From CALNBC01 sp040768925 (lineage in GTDB: Bacteria > Bacillota > Clostridia > Christensenellales > CALWSW01), in the NCBI GenBank assembly GCA_040768925.1, contig JAXGLZ010000003.1, positions 62,001 through 126,000 of the forward strand: a stretch of 64,000 bases of DNA. Reading direction: 5' to 3'. Under the pieces are notes generated by a model, which worked only from the letters and a program-made list of their open reading frames with translations, was not told the DNA's origin and did not search any database. Positions 51,584 through 59,879 of the stretch are shown here, in pieces (position 1 is the stretch's first letter; the number at the start of each line of letters is the position of its first letter). Both the position numbers and the translations under genes were made by a program.

Positions 51584-52579
51584 ATGAAGCGCATCAAACT
51601 GCTTGCAACAGGGGGAACCATCGCCTCCGTTGCCTCTTCAGACGGTTACTCCCCCGGAATGAGCGGCGAGGAGCTGCTCGCTTACCTCGGGGATTTTTGC
51701 GGCGACTGCGCCCTTTCCGCCCGGGATATCCTCGCCCTTGACAGCTCAAACATCCAGCCGGAGGAATGGGCCTTCATCGCGGCGGAAGTGTACGCCGCCC
51801 TAAGCGAATACGACGGCGTGGTCATCACCCACGGCACGGACACGATGGCCTATACCGCGGCCATGCTTTCCTTTATGCTCCGCGGGCTTGATAAGACCGT
51901 GGTGCTCACCGGGTCCCAGCTTCCCATGGACCACCCGCTGACGGACGCGAAAACAAATCTGATCTCCGCGATCCTGACGGCCAGAACGGGCATTCCCGGC
52001 GTTTACGTCGTCTTTAACCGGAAGATCATCAACGGCGCCCGGGCCGTAAAGATCCGCTCCACGGGGTTTGACGCCTTCGAAAGCATCAACGCCCCGCCCG
52101 CGGGAACGATCAGCACCGGCGGCGTCATCCTCAACAATCCCCAGCCGGTAACGGGTATCCGCAGCCTGGAGAGCGACCTCGTCAGCGACGTTTTTCTTCT
52201 GAAGGCCATCCCGGGCACAAAGCCGGAGCTTTTCGACGCTTTACTCGGCTTACATTACAAGGGCGTGGTGGTGGAGGCCTTCGGCGTCGGCGGTCTGCAC
52301 TACCTTCGCAGGAACTTGGCGGAAAAACTAAACCTGCTGGCGGAAAACGGCATCCCCGTGGTCGTCACCAGCCAGTGCCTTTACGACTTCGCGGATCTTT
52401 CCGTCTATGAGGTGGGGCGCAAATTCTCCCGCGAAGGGGTGATCAACGGCTGGGACATCACCGGCGAGGCGGCGGTCACCAAGCTGATGTGGGCCCTGGC
52501 GAGAACCGGCTCGATCGCGGATCTGCACCGGCTCATGCTGAACCCGCTCTGCGGCGAGATCAGCGTCCCGGCCAGATAG
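51584..52579 (+). CDS. ansA: L-asparaginase, type I
   Basis: 331-residue asparaginase that hydrolyses asparagine to aspartate and ammonia in the cytoplasm. Catalytic threonines are in LATGGTIAS (Thr10) and THGTDTMAYTA (~Thr84, Asp85), with the substrate Ser in LDSSNIQP. TGSQLPMDHPLTDAKTNL is also typical. No signal peptide, consistent with type I. Convergent with the alcohol dehydrogenase across a terminator. Confidence 0.94.
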   Translation: MKRIKLLATGGTIASVASSDGYSPGMSGEELLAYLGDFCGDCALSARDILALDSSNIQPEEWAFIAAEVYAALSEYDGVVITHGTDTMAYTAAMLSFMLRGLDKTVVLTGSQLPMDHPLTDAKTNLISAILTARTGIPGVYVVFNRKIINGARAVKIRSTGFDAFESINAPPAGTISTGGVILNNPQPVTGIRSLESDLVSDVFLLKAIPGTKPELFDALLGLHYKGVVVEAFGVGGLHYLRRNLAEKLNLLAENGIPVVVTSQCLYDFADLSVYEVGRKFSREGVINGWDITGEAAVTKLMWALARTGSIADLHRLMLNPLCGEISVPAR

Positions 52580-52585
52580 CGCCGA

Positions 52586-52630
52586 AAATCGCGGGGCAGC
52601 CCAAACGGCGGCCCCGCGATCTTGTTTTTC
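52586..52630. terminator. Terminator between asparaginase and alcohol dehydrogenase
   Basis: ATCGCGGGGC (52588-52597) pairs with GCCCCGCGAT (52611-52620), followed by CTTGTTTTT. Confidence 0.85.
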
Positions 52631-52644
52631 GTGAGGATCGCAAG

Positions 52645-53748
52645 TCAAACCATGTTCAGGCTTTCAAGATACAGGTTCAAAACGTCTTCTTCGGTGAATT
52701 TGTGGGGGTTGTCCCTGGCCATGACTCCTTCCAGGCACACTTTTGTCATCCTTTCGACATCCGTCAGGGTATAGGTGTTCCTGTCCTCCAGCAGATCGCC
52801 GATATAGCCCTTGAACGCCTCCGGCGAGGAAAGGCCGAGTATGCCCAGAACCTCGTCGATCTTTTCCTTTGCCTCGGCGTAGTTCAGCTTAACGTAAGCC
52901 GCCATGGGCAGCCCCACCGCAAGGCCGTGCTGCACGCCGTAAAGGGCGGTTAAGGGATAGCTCGCAACGTGCAGGCCGAGGGTGCGCTCCTGGGCGATAA
53001 CGATCCCGGCATACATCGCGTTCATCAGCAGCTTTTCACGGGTTTCGAAATCGAGGGAATCGCGAAGCAGCGCGCCGCGGCATTCGGCGAAGCCCCGGAA
53101 AACCTCCCGCGCGAAAACCGCGCCCATGGGGGTGGCGGCCGGCTTTATATACCCTTCCAGCGCGTGGGCGAAAGCGTCCACAGCGGTGTTCCTGGCAAGG
53201 TGCATGGGCAGCTTTTCGGTATACGAAGCGTCCAGAAAGGCCGCTTTGGCGTGAAGGGCGGTAGTGCCGAAGCTTTTTTTGTTCGTTCCGCCGTCAACGG
53301 TCAGCACGCCGGTATAAGACATTTCGGAGCCCGTTCCGGCGGTGGTGGGGATCAGAATAAGGGGCAGCGGCGGGTTTGGGTATCTGTTCTTAAAAAGCTC
53401 GGAAGCCGGGAAATCGTTGGCCGCGAGCACCGCCGCGGCCTTCGCGCTGTCCATCGGCGAGCCGCCGCCCAGGCCGATGACGAGGTCGCAGCCGCTGTTC
53501 CTGGCGAAATCGCCCAGCTCGTCTGCCATCTTAAGGCTGGGGTTGTTCTCGCACCGGTCAAAAACCGCATAGCCCATTCCTTCCCTTTTAAGGGCGGAGA
53601 TCACGTCCTCTCTGGAGCCGTTTTTGGCCGAGGAAGGCGTGGTTACGACCAAAGCCTTGGTTCCATGGGCGGCGATCAGCGACGAATGCCCGTTTACGCA
53701 GCCCTTGCCGTAAACAACTTGAACAGGGCAATTAAAAATGTTGGTCAT
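52645..53748 (-). CDS. Iron-containing alcohol dehydrogenase
   Basis: 367-residue group III dehydrogenase. NAD-binding GLGGGSPMDSAKA (~95), metal region DAFAHALEGY and GVQHGLAVGLPM with the histidine ligands, and an Asp ligand upstream. Family members reduce aldehydes or oxidise alcohols such as ethanol, butanol, propanediol or lactaldehyde. ATG 53748 chosen; a GTG three codons earlier is possible. Confidence 0.93.
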   Translation of the reverse strand: MTNIFNCPVQVVYGKGCVNGHSSLIAAHGTKALVVTTPSSAKNGSREDVISALKREGMGYAVFDRCENNPSLKMADELGDFARNSGCDLVIGLGGGSPMDSAKAAAVLAANDFPASELFKNRYPNPPLPLILIPTTAGTGSEMSYTGVLTVDGGTNKKSFGTTALHAKAAFLDASYTEKLPMHLARNTAVDAFAHALEGYIKPAATPMGAVFAREVFRGFAECRGALLRDSLDFETREKLLMNAMYAGIVIAQERTLGLHVASYPLTALYGVQHGLAVGLPMAAYVKLNYAEAKEKIDEVLGILGLSSPEAFKGYIGDLLEDRNTYTLTDVERMTKVCLEGVMARDNPHKFTEEDVLNLYLESLNMV

Positions 53749-53816
53749 AGCCTGCACCTCTGTGTGGTATCATCTTTGCCGTCTGCCACAATATGGGTTT
53801 TTGCAATTATACAGGA

Positions 53817-54056
53817 TTATACCACAGTGTGCTCTGCGTGAACATCGCAGCCTGCCGAAGTTTTTTCCTTTGCTCTTTCTGCGGCGGAAAGAAGGGCGTA
53901 TTCCCTGTGGGCCGCTTCCATTTCATAAATCGCGTAATCGACCCCCGCGTCATCCCTTGCCTGGGCGAAGGCCATCAGGGCGGCCTGATACCGCTTCAGC
54001 GCGTTTTGCACATCCCCGCCCTGGGTTGCATTTTCATCTTTTTTAAAAAACAGCAC
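53817..54056 (-). CDS. DUF2508-like small protein
   Basis: 79-residue helical protein. The pattern ALKRYQAALMAFAQARDDAG then VDYAIYEMEAAHREYALL matches the DUF2508/YaaL family, small proteins of unknown function in Bacillota. It starts with GTG 54056 after a strong AAGGAGGTGA. It is divergent from the HAD gene. The usual neighbour of YaaL (recR) is not here, so the assignment rests only on the residue pattern. Confidence 0.68.
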   Translation of the reverse strand: MLFFKKDENATQGGDVQNALKRYQAALMAFAQARDDAGVDYAIYEMEAAHREYALLSAAERAKEKTSAGCDVHAEHTVV

Positions 54057-54164
54057 GGTTTCTCACCTCCTTTTGGATTATTCCCCTCCTATTCCATGCG
54101 CAAACTTGATTTGCGTGCCCCGATATATTATCATGTACACGCATAGCGAACCGGAGGAACCAAC

Positions 54165-54749
54165 ATGGCAAACGTTTTTGACAGGAGATTTGCGTTCATT
54201 TTCGACCTGGACGGCGTGCTCATTGACAGCATGGAAAATTATTACCTGTCGTTTCGGGCGGTGATACTCGGCCGCTTTGGCGTTGAGGTCGAGCGGGAGT
54301 ATTATCTCGCGATGTCCGGAATGTCCGAAAGCGGGCAGCTCGACGCGATCTGCGGCCGCTACGGGATCAGGGCGGACAAGGCGGCTCTGCTCGACGCCAT
54401 TCACGATCACTACCTCGGCATCCTGCACACCGGAAAGCCCATCGTCTGCAACATCCAGCTTCTCAAGCTGCTGATGAACAACGGCTTTCCCGTGGCCATC
54501 GCCAGCGGCAGCAGCATGGATGTCATCCAGACCTGCCTGAAAACCTGGGGGATTGAAGGGTTTGGGACCATCGTTTCCATCGACGAGGTAACCCGTTGCA
54601 AGCCCCACCCCGAAGCGTTCCTGCTGGCTGCGAAAAAGCTCGGCTTTGCCCCGAAGGCCTGCGTGGTGATCGAGGATTCGGACGCCGGCGCTGCGGCCGC
54701 GAAGGCCGCCGGAATGCGACTGCTCCGTTTTTACGACACCCGGGAATAG
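54165..54749 (+). CDS. HAD family hydrolase (phosphatase)
   Basis: 194-residue haloacid-dehalogenase phosphatase of the beta-phosphoglucomutase/phosphatase subgroup. FDLDGVLIDS (nucleophile Asp19 and Asp21), helical cap (~30-90), Ser motif AIASGSS, Lys in RCKPHPEAF, and motif IEDSDAGAAAA. It dephosphorylates a small sugar or metabolite phosphate; the substrate is not evident. ATG 54165 with GGAGGAACCAAC upstream. Confidence 0.92.
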   Translation: MANVFDRRFAFIFDLDGVLIDSMENYYLSFRAVILGRFGVEVEREYYLAMSGMSESGQLDAICGRYGIRADKAALLDAIHDHYLGILHTGKPIVCNIQLLKLLMNNGFPVAIASGSSMDVIQTCLKTWGIEGFGTIVSIDEVTRCKPHPEAFLLAAKKLGFAPKACVVIEDSDAGAAAAKAAGMRLLRFYDTRE

Positions 54750-54822
54750 CCCTGTTTTCGGAGTTTTTCCCCGCTTGCCGGTCAAGCGCGTGAAACGGGC
54801 GCAAGTTTTTTGAAATTGGGGG

Positions 54823-54851
54823 ATGACAAACCATACCCCGTATGCTATAAT
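54823..54851 (+). promoter_or_regulatory. Promoter of tRNA-Gly/tRNA-Lys
   Basis: ATGACA (54823-54828), 17 bases, TATAAT (54846-54851) with extended TATGC, eleven bases before tRNA-Gly. Confidence 0.85.
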
Positions 54852-54862
54852 TCTTTTTGTTC

Positions 54863-54938
54863 GCGGGAGTAGCTCATTTGGTAGAGCGCCGCCTTGCCAA
54901 GGCGGAGGTAGCGGGTTCGAGCCCCGTCTTCCGCTCCA
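54863..54938 (+). tRNA. tRNA-Gly (GCC)
   Basis: 76 bases, anticodon loop TTGCCAA, CCA encoded. Identical to the minus-strand copy at 25808-25883. Confidence 0.97.
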
Positions 54939-54942
54939 CTGT

Positions 54943-55018
54943 GGGTGATTAGCTCAGTTGGTAGAGCACCTGACTCTTAATCAGGGTGTCCAGGGTTCGA
55001 GCCCCTGATCGCCCACCA
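54943..55018 (+). tRNA. tRNA-Lys (CTT)
   Basis: 76 bases. Acceptor GGGTGAT/ATCGCCC, anticodon loop CTCTTAA (CTT), CCA encoded. Four bases after tRNA-Gly. Confidence 0.96.
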
Positions 55019-55021
55019 CGC

Positions 55022-55056
55022 AAAAAAGCCCCTAACCATCTAAGGTTTGGGGCTTC
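55022..55056 (+). terminator. Terminator of tRNA-Gly/Lys
   Basis: AAGCCCCTAACC and GGTTTGGGGCTT form a stem with A before and T-rich after. Confidence 0.7.
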
Positions 55057-55788
55057 TGCATTTCTCTGATTTTACGATCAGCGTCGCTGAAATCGAAAAG
55101 CGACGCGCCTCCGAACGCAATATGGTCTGCTCCTGCGCCACCAGCGGCACCATCGCCCAGGCCGCGGTCAAGAGCGTCAGCATTTCAGATATTCTGGAGC
55201 CGGTCGAGCTGGAAGAAGGCGTCAACACCATCGCCTTTAAGGACGGCCAGGGCTACGGGCTGCCGATGCCAATGTCCTATGTCCTGAAAAAAGACGCCCT
55301 GCTGGTTTGCCAGATCGGCGGCCAAGACCTGCCCGCATCCCAGGGCGCCCCGCTTCAGGTGTGGATGCCCGGAACCGTGGCGAAGCACTTTACCCGCCGC
55401 GTGACGGAGATCGAGCTTACCCAAGAAGACAGCGCACCCGAAGTCCGCGAAGCGGACCAGGAGCGCCGCGCGAAGGTCGGCATCGTCAACCGCTTTGGGA
55501 ATTCGTTCAAAGTCGGCGGCCAGATCCGTTTTGAGGGCTATGCGGATGATTGCGGCGTGCAGGTTTCCGCAGTCGAGTTCTCTTTGGATGGGGGGCGAAA
55601 CCTGGACCGTCTCTGACACCTCGTCTTCTTCGGCAGACAAATGGGTTTACTGGTATTTCCGCTATACCACGGAGCAGCCCGGCACCTTCAAGCTGGACGT
55701 GCGCGCTCGGACGGCGGACGGAAACGCGTCCCCGCTTTATTCCAGCGTCGTTTTCAGCGTCGCAAAGGCGGGGGATTCCGCGCTGTAA
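55056..55788 (+). pseudogene. Molybdopterin-dependent oxidoreductase fragment, 5'-truncated and frameshifted
   Basis: The C-terminal part of a sulfite-oxidase-type molybdopterin oxidoreductase: MPMSYVLKKDALLVCQIGG and GAPLQVWMPGTVAKHFTRR of the cofactor domain, then the Mo-co dimerisation domain (SAVEFSLDGG). At 55592-55597 there are six G where five would keep the frame; the next frame continues ETWTVSDTSSSSADKWVYW to the natural stop at 55788. The N-terminal half is absent, and the fragment begins right after the tRNA-Lys terminator with no ribosome site. Truncation is certain; the extra G could be real decay or a sequencing error. Confidence 0.85.
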
Positions 55789-55805
55789 CAAAACCGCGAC
55801 ACAAG

Positions 55806-55847
55806 CGGGCAAGCCCCGGCAGATGATTGCCGGGGCTTGCCTTTTTT
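55806..55847 (+). terminator. Terminator after oxidoreductase fragment
   Basis: Perfect stem GGCAAGCCCCGGCA/TGCCGGGGCTTGCC followed by TTTTTT. Confidence 0.9.
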
Positions 55848-56002
55848 AAACCCGGGAACTGGCGGTTCATTGCCAAAAAACAGATCGTGGCCGCCTCCGG
55901 CTATTTCCTTCCTCCCCGCCCTTTTGCGGGCACGAACAAAAAAGCACCGGAACATCCCCTGCACAAAACTGCCGAAACAGCCGCGCCGGATGCCAGAGCT
56001 GC

Positions 56003-56046
56003 AAAAAAAGACCGCAAAGCGGCGGCTTTTTCCGCTCCGCGGTCAT
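56003..56046 (-). terminator. Terminator of hcp
   Basis: Minus-strand stem GACCGCGGAGCGG with CCGCCGCTTTGCGGTC and seven T, just after hcp. Confidence 0.85.
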
Positions 56047-56058
56047 TTGGTGCGGCTT

Positions 56059-57915
56059 TTATTCCTTTGCGTCCAGATAATCGTTGAGAAGCTTGAGGAC
56101 TTCCGCTTCGTCGATGCCGTGGGCGGCGCAGGCCTCGCAGACGGATTCCTTTCGGGAGGCCGGGCAGCCGAGGCAGGGCAGCCCGCAGGAATGCAGGATC
56201 GGCGCAAAACCGGGCTCCAGATCAAGGACGTCCCCGATCAGCATATCCGCCGTAATCCCGCCCTTTTTTGCGTCACCAGGACCGAAGAAAAGCGCGATGT
56301 CGTCCTCCACGGTGCCGATCCCCGCGATTTTGAAGTTCTCCACCAGCACTTTCGCAACATTGGGCGAAAGGAACGCGGGCAGCGTGGGCCCAAGGTGGAT
56401 GTTCTTGACCCCAAGGTACAGCAGCGCCAGCAGGACGATGACCGCCTTTTGCTCATACCAGGCGATGTTGTAGACGATGGGCAGATCGTTGATGTCGTCC
56501 AGCCCGAAGACTTCCTTCAGCTTGAGGGCGATGACGGCCAGCGAATAGGAATCGTTGCACTGCCCCGCGTCCAGCACCCGGGGAATGCCCCCGATGTCGC
56601 CAAGATCCAGCTTGTTGTATCTGTACTTCGCGCAGCCGGCGGTCAGAATGACCGTGTCCTTCGGCAGGGCCTTCGCGAATTCGGTGTAGTAATTCCTGGC
56701 TTTGACCCTGCCGTCGCAGCCCGCCATGACCACGAACTTTTTGATGGCGCCGGATTTTACCGCGCCGACCACGGCGTCCGCCAGCAGCAAAACCTGATTG
56801 TGGGCAAAACCGCCGATGATTTTTCCGGTTTCGATCTCCTTGGGCGGGGCGCACCTTTTTGCGTGCTCGACGAGCCGGGAAAAATCCTTCTCTTCCCCGA
56901 TTTTGCCCGGAATGTGCGCGCACCCGGGGTAGCCCGCCGCGCCGGTGGTGTAGAGGCGGTCCTTGTAGCTCTCCTTCGGGGGGACGATGCAGTTCGTCGT
57001 CATGAGGATCGGGCCGTTGAAGCTCTCGAATTCCTCCCGCTGCTTCCACCAGGCGTTCCCGTAGTTCCCGACAAAATGACCGTACTTTTTGAAGGCCGGG
57101 TAATAGTTCGCGGGCAGCATCTCGGAATGGGTGTACACGTCCACGCCCGTGCCCTCGGTCTGCTTGAGCAGCATCTCCATATCCCGCAGGTCGTGGCCGG
57201 AGATCAGAATCCCCGGGCGGCTGCCCGCGCCGATGTTGACGGCGGAGATTTCCGGATTGCCGTAGGCAGCGGTATTGGCCTTGTCCAGCAGGGCCATGCC
57301 GTTGACGCCGAATTTGCCCGTTTCCAGGGTCAGGGCCACAAGGTCGTTTACGCCCAGCGAATCGTCCAGCGTTTTTGCCAGCGCGCTCTGGATGAAGGCG
57401 TCCAGTTCCTCGTCGTCCTTCAGCAGGGCATTGGCGTGCTTGCTGTATGCCGAAAGCCCCTTCAGGCCGTAGATGATCAGTTCGCGCAGGCTGCGGACGT
57501 CCTCGTCCTTTGTGGAAAGCACGCCTACCCCGGCGGCCTTCTCGGCAAACGCTCCGGTGTCAAAGGATTCCCACAGCGCGGCTTTTGGCAGCGTTGCACG
57601 GTCTTTCACCTGGCCAAGAAGCTCTTTTTTGGCCTTCAGGGTTTCCAGAATGCGGTCGGTGATCACCTCTTCGTCAAAATTGGCGTTCGTGATCGTCACA
57701 AACAAATTCCGGGTGATCAGGTGATTTGTTTTTTGGCCGATTTCCCCGCCCTGGGCGCGCAAGCGGGTCGTCACCGCGGATAAGCCCTTGGTCACGAAGA
57801 TCAGCAGATCCTGCAGGGCCGATACTTCCGGGTTTTTCCCGCATACGCCGAACTGGGTGCAGGCCGTGCAGCCCGCGGTTTCCTGGCACTGATAGCAAAA
57901 CATCTTGTTTTCCAT
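56059..57915 (-). CDS. hcp: Hydroxylamine reductase / hybrid-cluster protein
   Basis: 618-residue hybrid-cluster protein, which reduces NO and hydroxylamine under anaerobic nitrosative stress. The N-terminal CYQCQETAGCTACTQFGVCGK-type cluster supplies cysteines for the [4Fe-4S] cluster. Hybrid-cluster ligands are seen in ISGHDL, TNCIVPP, TAGCAKYRYN, DAGQCND and SCGLPCLGC. Full length. AAGGAG precedes ATG 57915. A palindrome GTAACAATTGTTAC upstream and a Crp/Fnr gene transcribed toward it point to HcpR-type control. Confidence 0.97.
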   Translation of the reverse strand: MENKMFCYQCQETAGCTACTQFGVCGKNPEVSALQDLLIFVTKGLSAVTTRLRAQGGEIGQKTNHLITRNLFVTITNANFDEEVITDRILETLKAKKELLGQVKDRATLPKAALWESFDTGAFAEKAAGVGVLSTKDEDVRSLRELIIYGLKGLSAYSKHANALLKDDEELDAFIQSALAKTLDDSLGVNDLVALTLETGKFGVNGMALLDKANTAAYGNPEISAVNIGAGSRPGILISGHDLRDMEMLLKQTEGTGVDVYTHSEMLPANYYPAFKKYGHFVGNYGNAWWKQREEFESFNGPILMTTNCIVPPKESYKDRLYTTGAAGYPGCAHIPGKIGEEKDFSRLVEHAKRCAPPKEIETGKIIGGFAHNQVLLLADAVVGAVKSGAIKKFVVMAGCDGRVKARNYYTEFAKALPKDTVILTAGCAKYRYNKLDLGDIGGIPRVLDAGQCNDSYSLAVIALKLKEVFGLDDINDLPIVYNIAWYEQKAVIVLLALLYLGVKNIHLGPTLPAFLSPNVAKVLVENFKIAGIGTVEDDIALFFGPGDAKKGGITADMLIGDVLDLEPGFAPILHSCGLPCLGCPASRKESVCEACAAHGIDEAEVLKLLNDYLDAKE

Positions 57916-57999
57916 ATTCCGCTCCTTTTCAAACGCTGTTACAGCAATCATAATGGTTACTCGTCAGGCTTATCTTATCAGGCGGGCGGCAAAAAACCC

Positions 58000-58013
58000 G
58001 TAACAATTGTTAC
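58000..58013. promoter_or_regulatory. HcpR-type operator palindrome
   Basis: GTAACAATTGTTAC, a perfect 14-base palindrome with extended CCC/GGG arms. It matches the GTAAC-N4-GTTAC form I recall for HcpR sites in Clostridia. It lies between the regulator stop and hcp, about 85 bases before the hcp start. On the minus strand the hairpin is followed by T6 and may also terminate the regulator transcript. Confidence 0.6.
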
Positions 58014-58025
58014 GGGTTTTAAATT

Positions 58026-58700
58026 TCACAAAATCTCTTGCAAGGCGTTTAGATTCGCAATGGCGATCTCTTTTCCGTAGGCCCTCACGAGCCCCTCCTT
58101 CTGCATTTTCATCAGCTCCCTGGAAAGGGACGGCCGCGCCACGTTTAAAAAATCCGCCAGTTCCTCCCGGTTCATCCCCAGGGTTACGGTTCCGCCCGCC
58201 GATGAATTCTGAAAAAGGACCCGGGCGATTTTCTGCCGCAGGGTGGAGCCGGAGACGACCTGCAGCTTCTGGTTCAGATAATACGCCTTCTGGGCCAGGA
58301 TCGACAGGATGTTGGAAATGAGCTTTGTGTGGTAATCGCAGTTTTTTGCGCAATTATGATATAAAAACTGCTTCGGCATCTGCAGAACCTTTGCCGGGCA
58401 CGCCGCCTGGGCGTAGTTCTCATACTCTTTTTTGTCAAGGAACAGAAAAACCTCGCCAAAAAGCTCCCCCGGCTGGGTGAAGGCGGCGACGATGGTCCGC
58501 CTTCCGGAAACGGAATCACTGCATACCGCAACGGCACCTTCCAAGAGAACATGCAATTTTGACGGAATATCCTGCTGGAAGAAGATGATCTGGTCTTTTT
58601 CATAGGAGACGATTTCCGAACCGCTGCATTTTAGGCAATTTTGGATATCGGAATCGGTCATTCCGGCGAACAGAGGGCTTTTTTTCATCCGTTCATACAT
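58026..58700 (-). CDS. Crp/Fnr family regulator, probable HcpR
   Basis: 224 residues. Cyclic-nucleotide-binding-like sensor domain at ~1-120 (SPLFAGMTDSDIQNCL, GELFGEVFLFLD) and a Crp HTH at ~150-215 (TLGMNREELADFLNVARPSLSREL). The gene sits immediately upstream of hcp on the same strand with the GTAAC-N4-GTTAC palindrome between them, the usual arrangement for HcpR, which activates hcp during nitrosative stress, probably using bound haem. Cys-rich Fnr cluster motifs are absent apart from QNCLKCSGSE. ATG 58700 with GAGGTGG upstream. Confidence 0.85.
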   Translation of the reverse strand: MYERMKKSPLFAGMTDSDIQNCLKCSGSEIVSYEKDQIIFFQQDIPSKLHVLLEGAVAVCSDSVSGRRTIVAAFTQPGELFGEVFLFLDKKEYENYAQAACPAKVLQMPKQFLYHNCAKNCDYHTKLISNILSILAQKAYYLNQKLQVVSGSTLRQKIARVLFQNSSAGGTVTLGMNREELADFLNVARPSLSRELMKMQKEGLVRAYGKEIAIANLNALQEIL

Positions 58701-58748
58701 GTGCCACCTCTTTGACGCGGCGCAAAATGCTGTTTGGCGGCAAAACAA

Positions 58749-59223
58749 ATACGCTGGGCAAACAGCCGTCCGACGTTTTTAGTGATTATAGCATCCGCAT
58801 GTTTCTGCGGCAAGGAAGGCACTCCCGCCTTTGCGTTTTTGATCGTTTTTTGGAAGACGGCTGACTTTGCCGTTGACGGGATTTTTGCGCAGGGAAAAAC
58901 AGGGGGCTGCGGCGGCCGCGCCGTTTGCCGGGAAGGACATCTGCGTCGCCAGCCCCAGCCGATCACATATCTGTCCGCTTCCAGCGCATGGGGCAGCGCA
59001 CAAACAGATCTGCCCGTATTCCAAAGGAATCGCCGGCGGCCGTTCCTTCGGCATCGCTTCGGAGCGCTTCACGCTGCCCTATCCGGCGGCGCTCTGCGCC
59101 CTGTACGCACGCGGGTGAAGTGAATCGATCGAAAAAGCGGGACGCCGATGGGGCATTCCCGCTCTTTGATCCGAGTGATCTGCAACGGTCTTTTCTATTG
59201 ATTTTGCGGTTGAAGCGCGGGAG
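58749..59223. other. Gene-free stretch
   Basis: No gene with a ribosome site. A plus-strand frame ending at 59118 reads protein-like near its end (SFGIASERFTLPYPAAL) and might be a gene remnant, but nothing upstream supports it. Confidence 0.35.
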
Positions 59224-59724
59224 TCACCGGATGATGATGAACTTTCCGATCACGGGAAGAGGTTTCATCTGCCCCCCCGCAGCGTTGATGATGCCGATGA
59301 CGCAAAGCACCAGAACGGCAAGCCAGCAAAGCCCCAGGACGGTCGAGAGCACGCTCCACAGGCCCCAGGCCCCGGAATGGAGCAGGATCGAGGTAAGGAT
59401 CGAAACCAGGATCCAATAGATCACGCCGAACGCCAGCGACGCGATGAACAGCAGCGTTCCCTGATTGGTGTGATACTTGACGAAGGGCGATGTTTTGTGC
59501 GCCCCGGTGATCAGGGGGATGAAAAAGATGATGTAGGCCAGTATTGCCATTGTTTTGTTTTCCTGGGCATCCTTTTCGGATGACGAAGCCTGCATGACGG
59601 GCGGCCGGTAAGACGCCGACTGCTGCCCTTGTTGGGCGGAATCCGCACCGACGATCTTGCCGCAGGACGGGCAGAATTTCACGCCGTCCTTGACCTGTTC
59701 CCCACAGTTCCCACAGAATGCCAT
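59224..59724 (-). CDS. Zinc-ribbon membrane protein (DUF4870-like)
   Basis: 166 residues. The N-terminal double-Cys zinc ribbon CGNCGEQVKDGVKFCPSCG is followed by a Gln/Ser linker (~30-55) and four hydrophobic segments resembling DUF4870/Tic20-like membrane proteins (AILAYIIFFIPLITG, HTNQGTLLFIASLAFGVIY). AGGAGG eight bases before ATG 59724. It lies 155 bases after the zinc-ribbon operon and may be its last gene or separate. Confidence 0.82.
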   Translation of the reverse strand: MAFCGNCGEQVKDGVKFCPSCGKIVGADSAQQGQQSASYRPPVMQASSSEKDAQENKTMAILAYIIFFIPLITGAHKTSPFVKYHTNQGTLLFIASLAFGVIYWILVSILTSILLHSGAWGLWSVLSTVLGLCWLAVLVLCVIGIINAAGGQMKPLPVIGKFIIIR

Positions 59725-59879
59725 CAATCATTCCTCCTAAATAATCGTATTTTCCACCCCGGCCGCTTGTTGCGGCAGCGGATTTGGAAACTTGTTAAAT
59801 GCTTTAGAATCCCCGGGCTGTTTGCCGGCGTATACGCCACCCGGCCGGGCGCGCGCCGCAGCATGCTGAAAGCGCGCCG

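Noticed and set aside
58867..59118. Plus-strand 83-codon frame as a gene
   Set aside because: No ribosome site and only a TTG start. The protein-like end may be a remnant, but support is too weak for a gene call.
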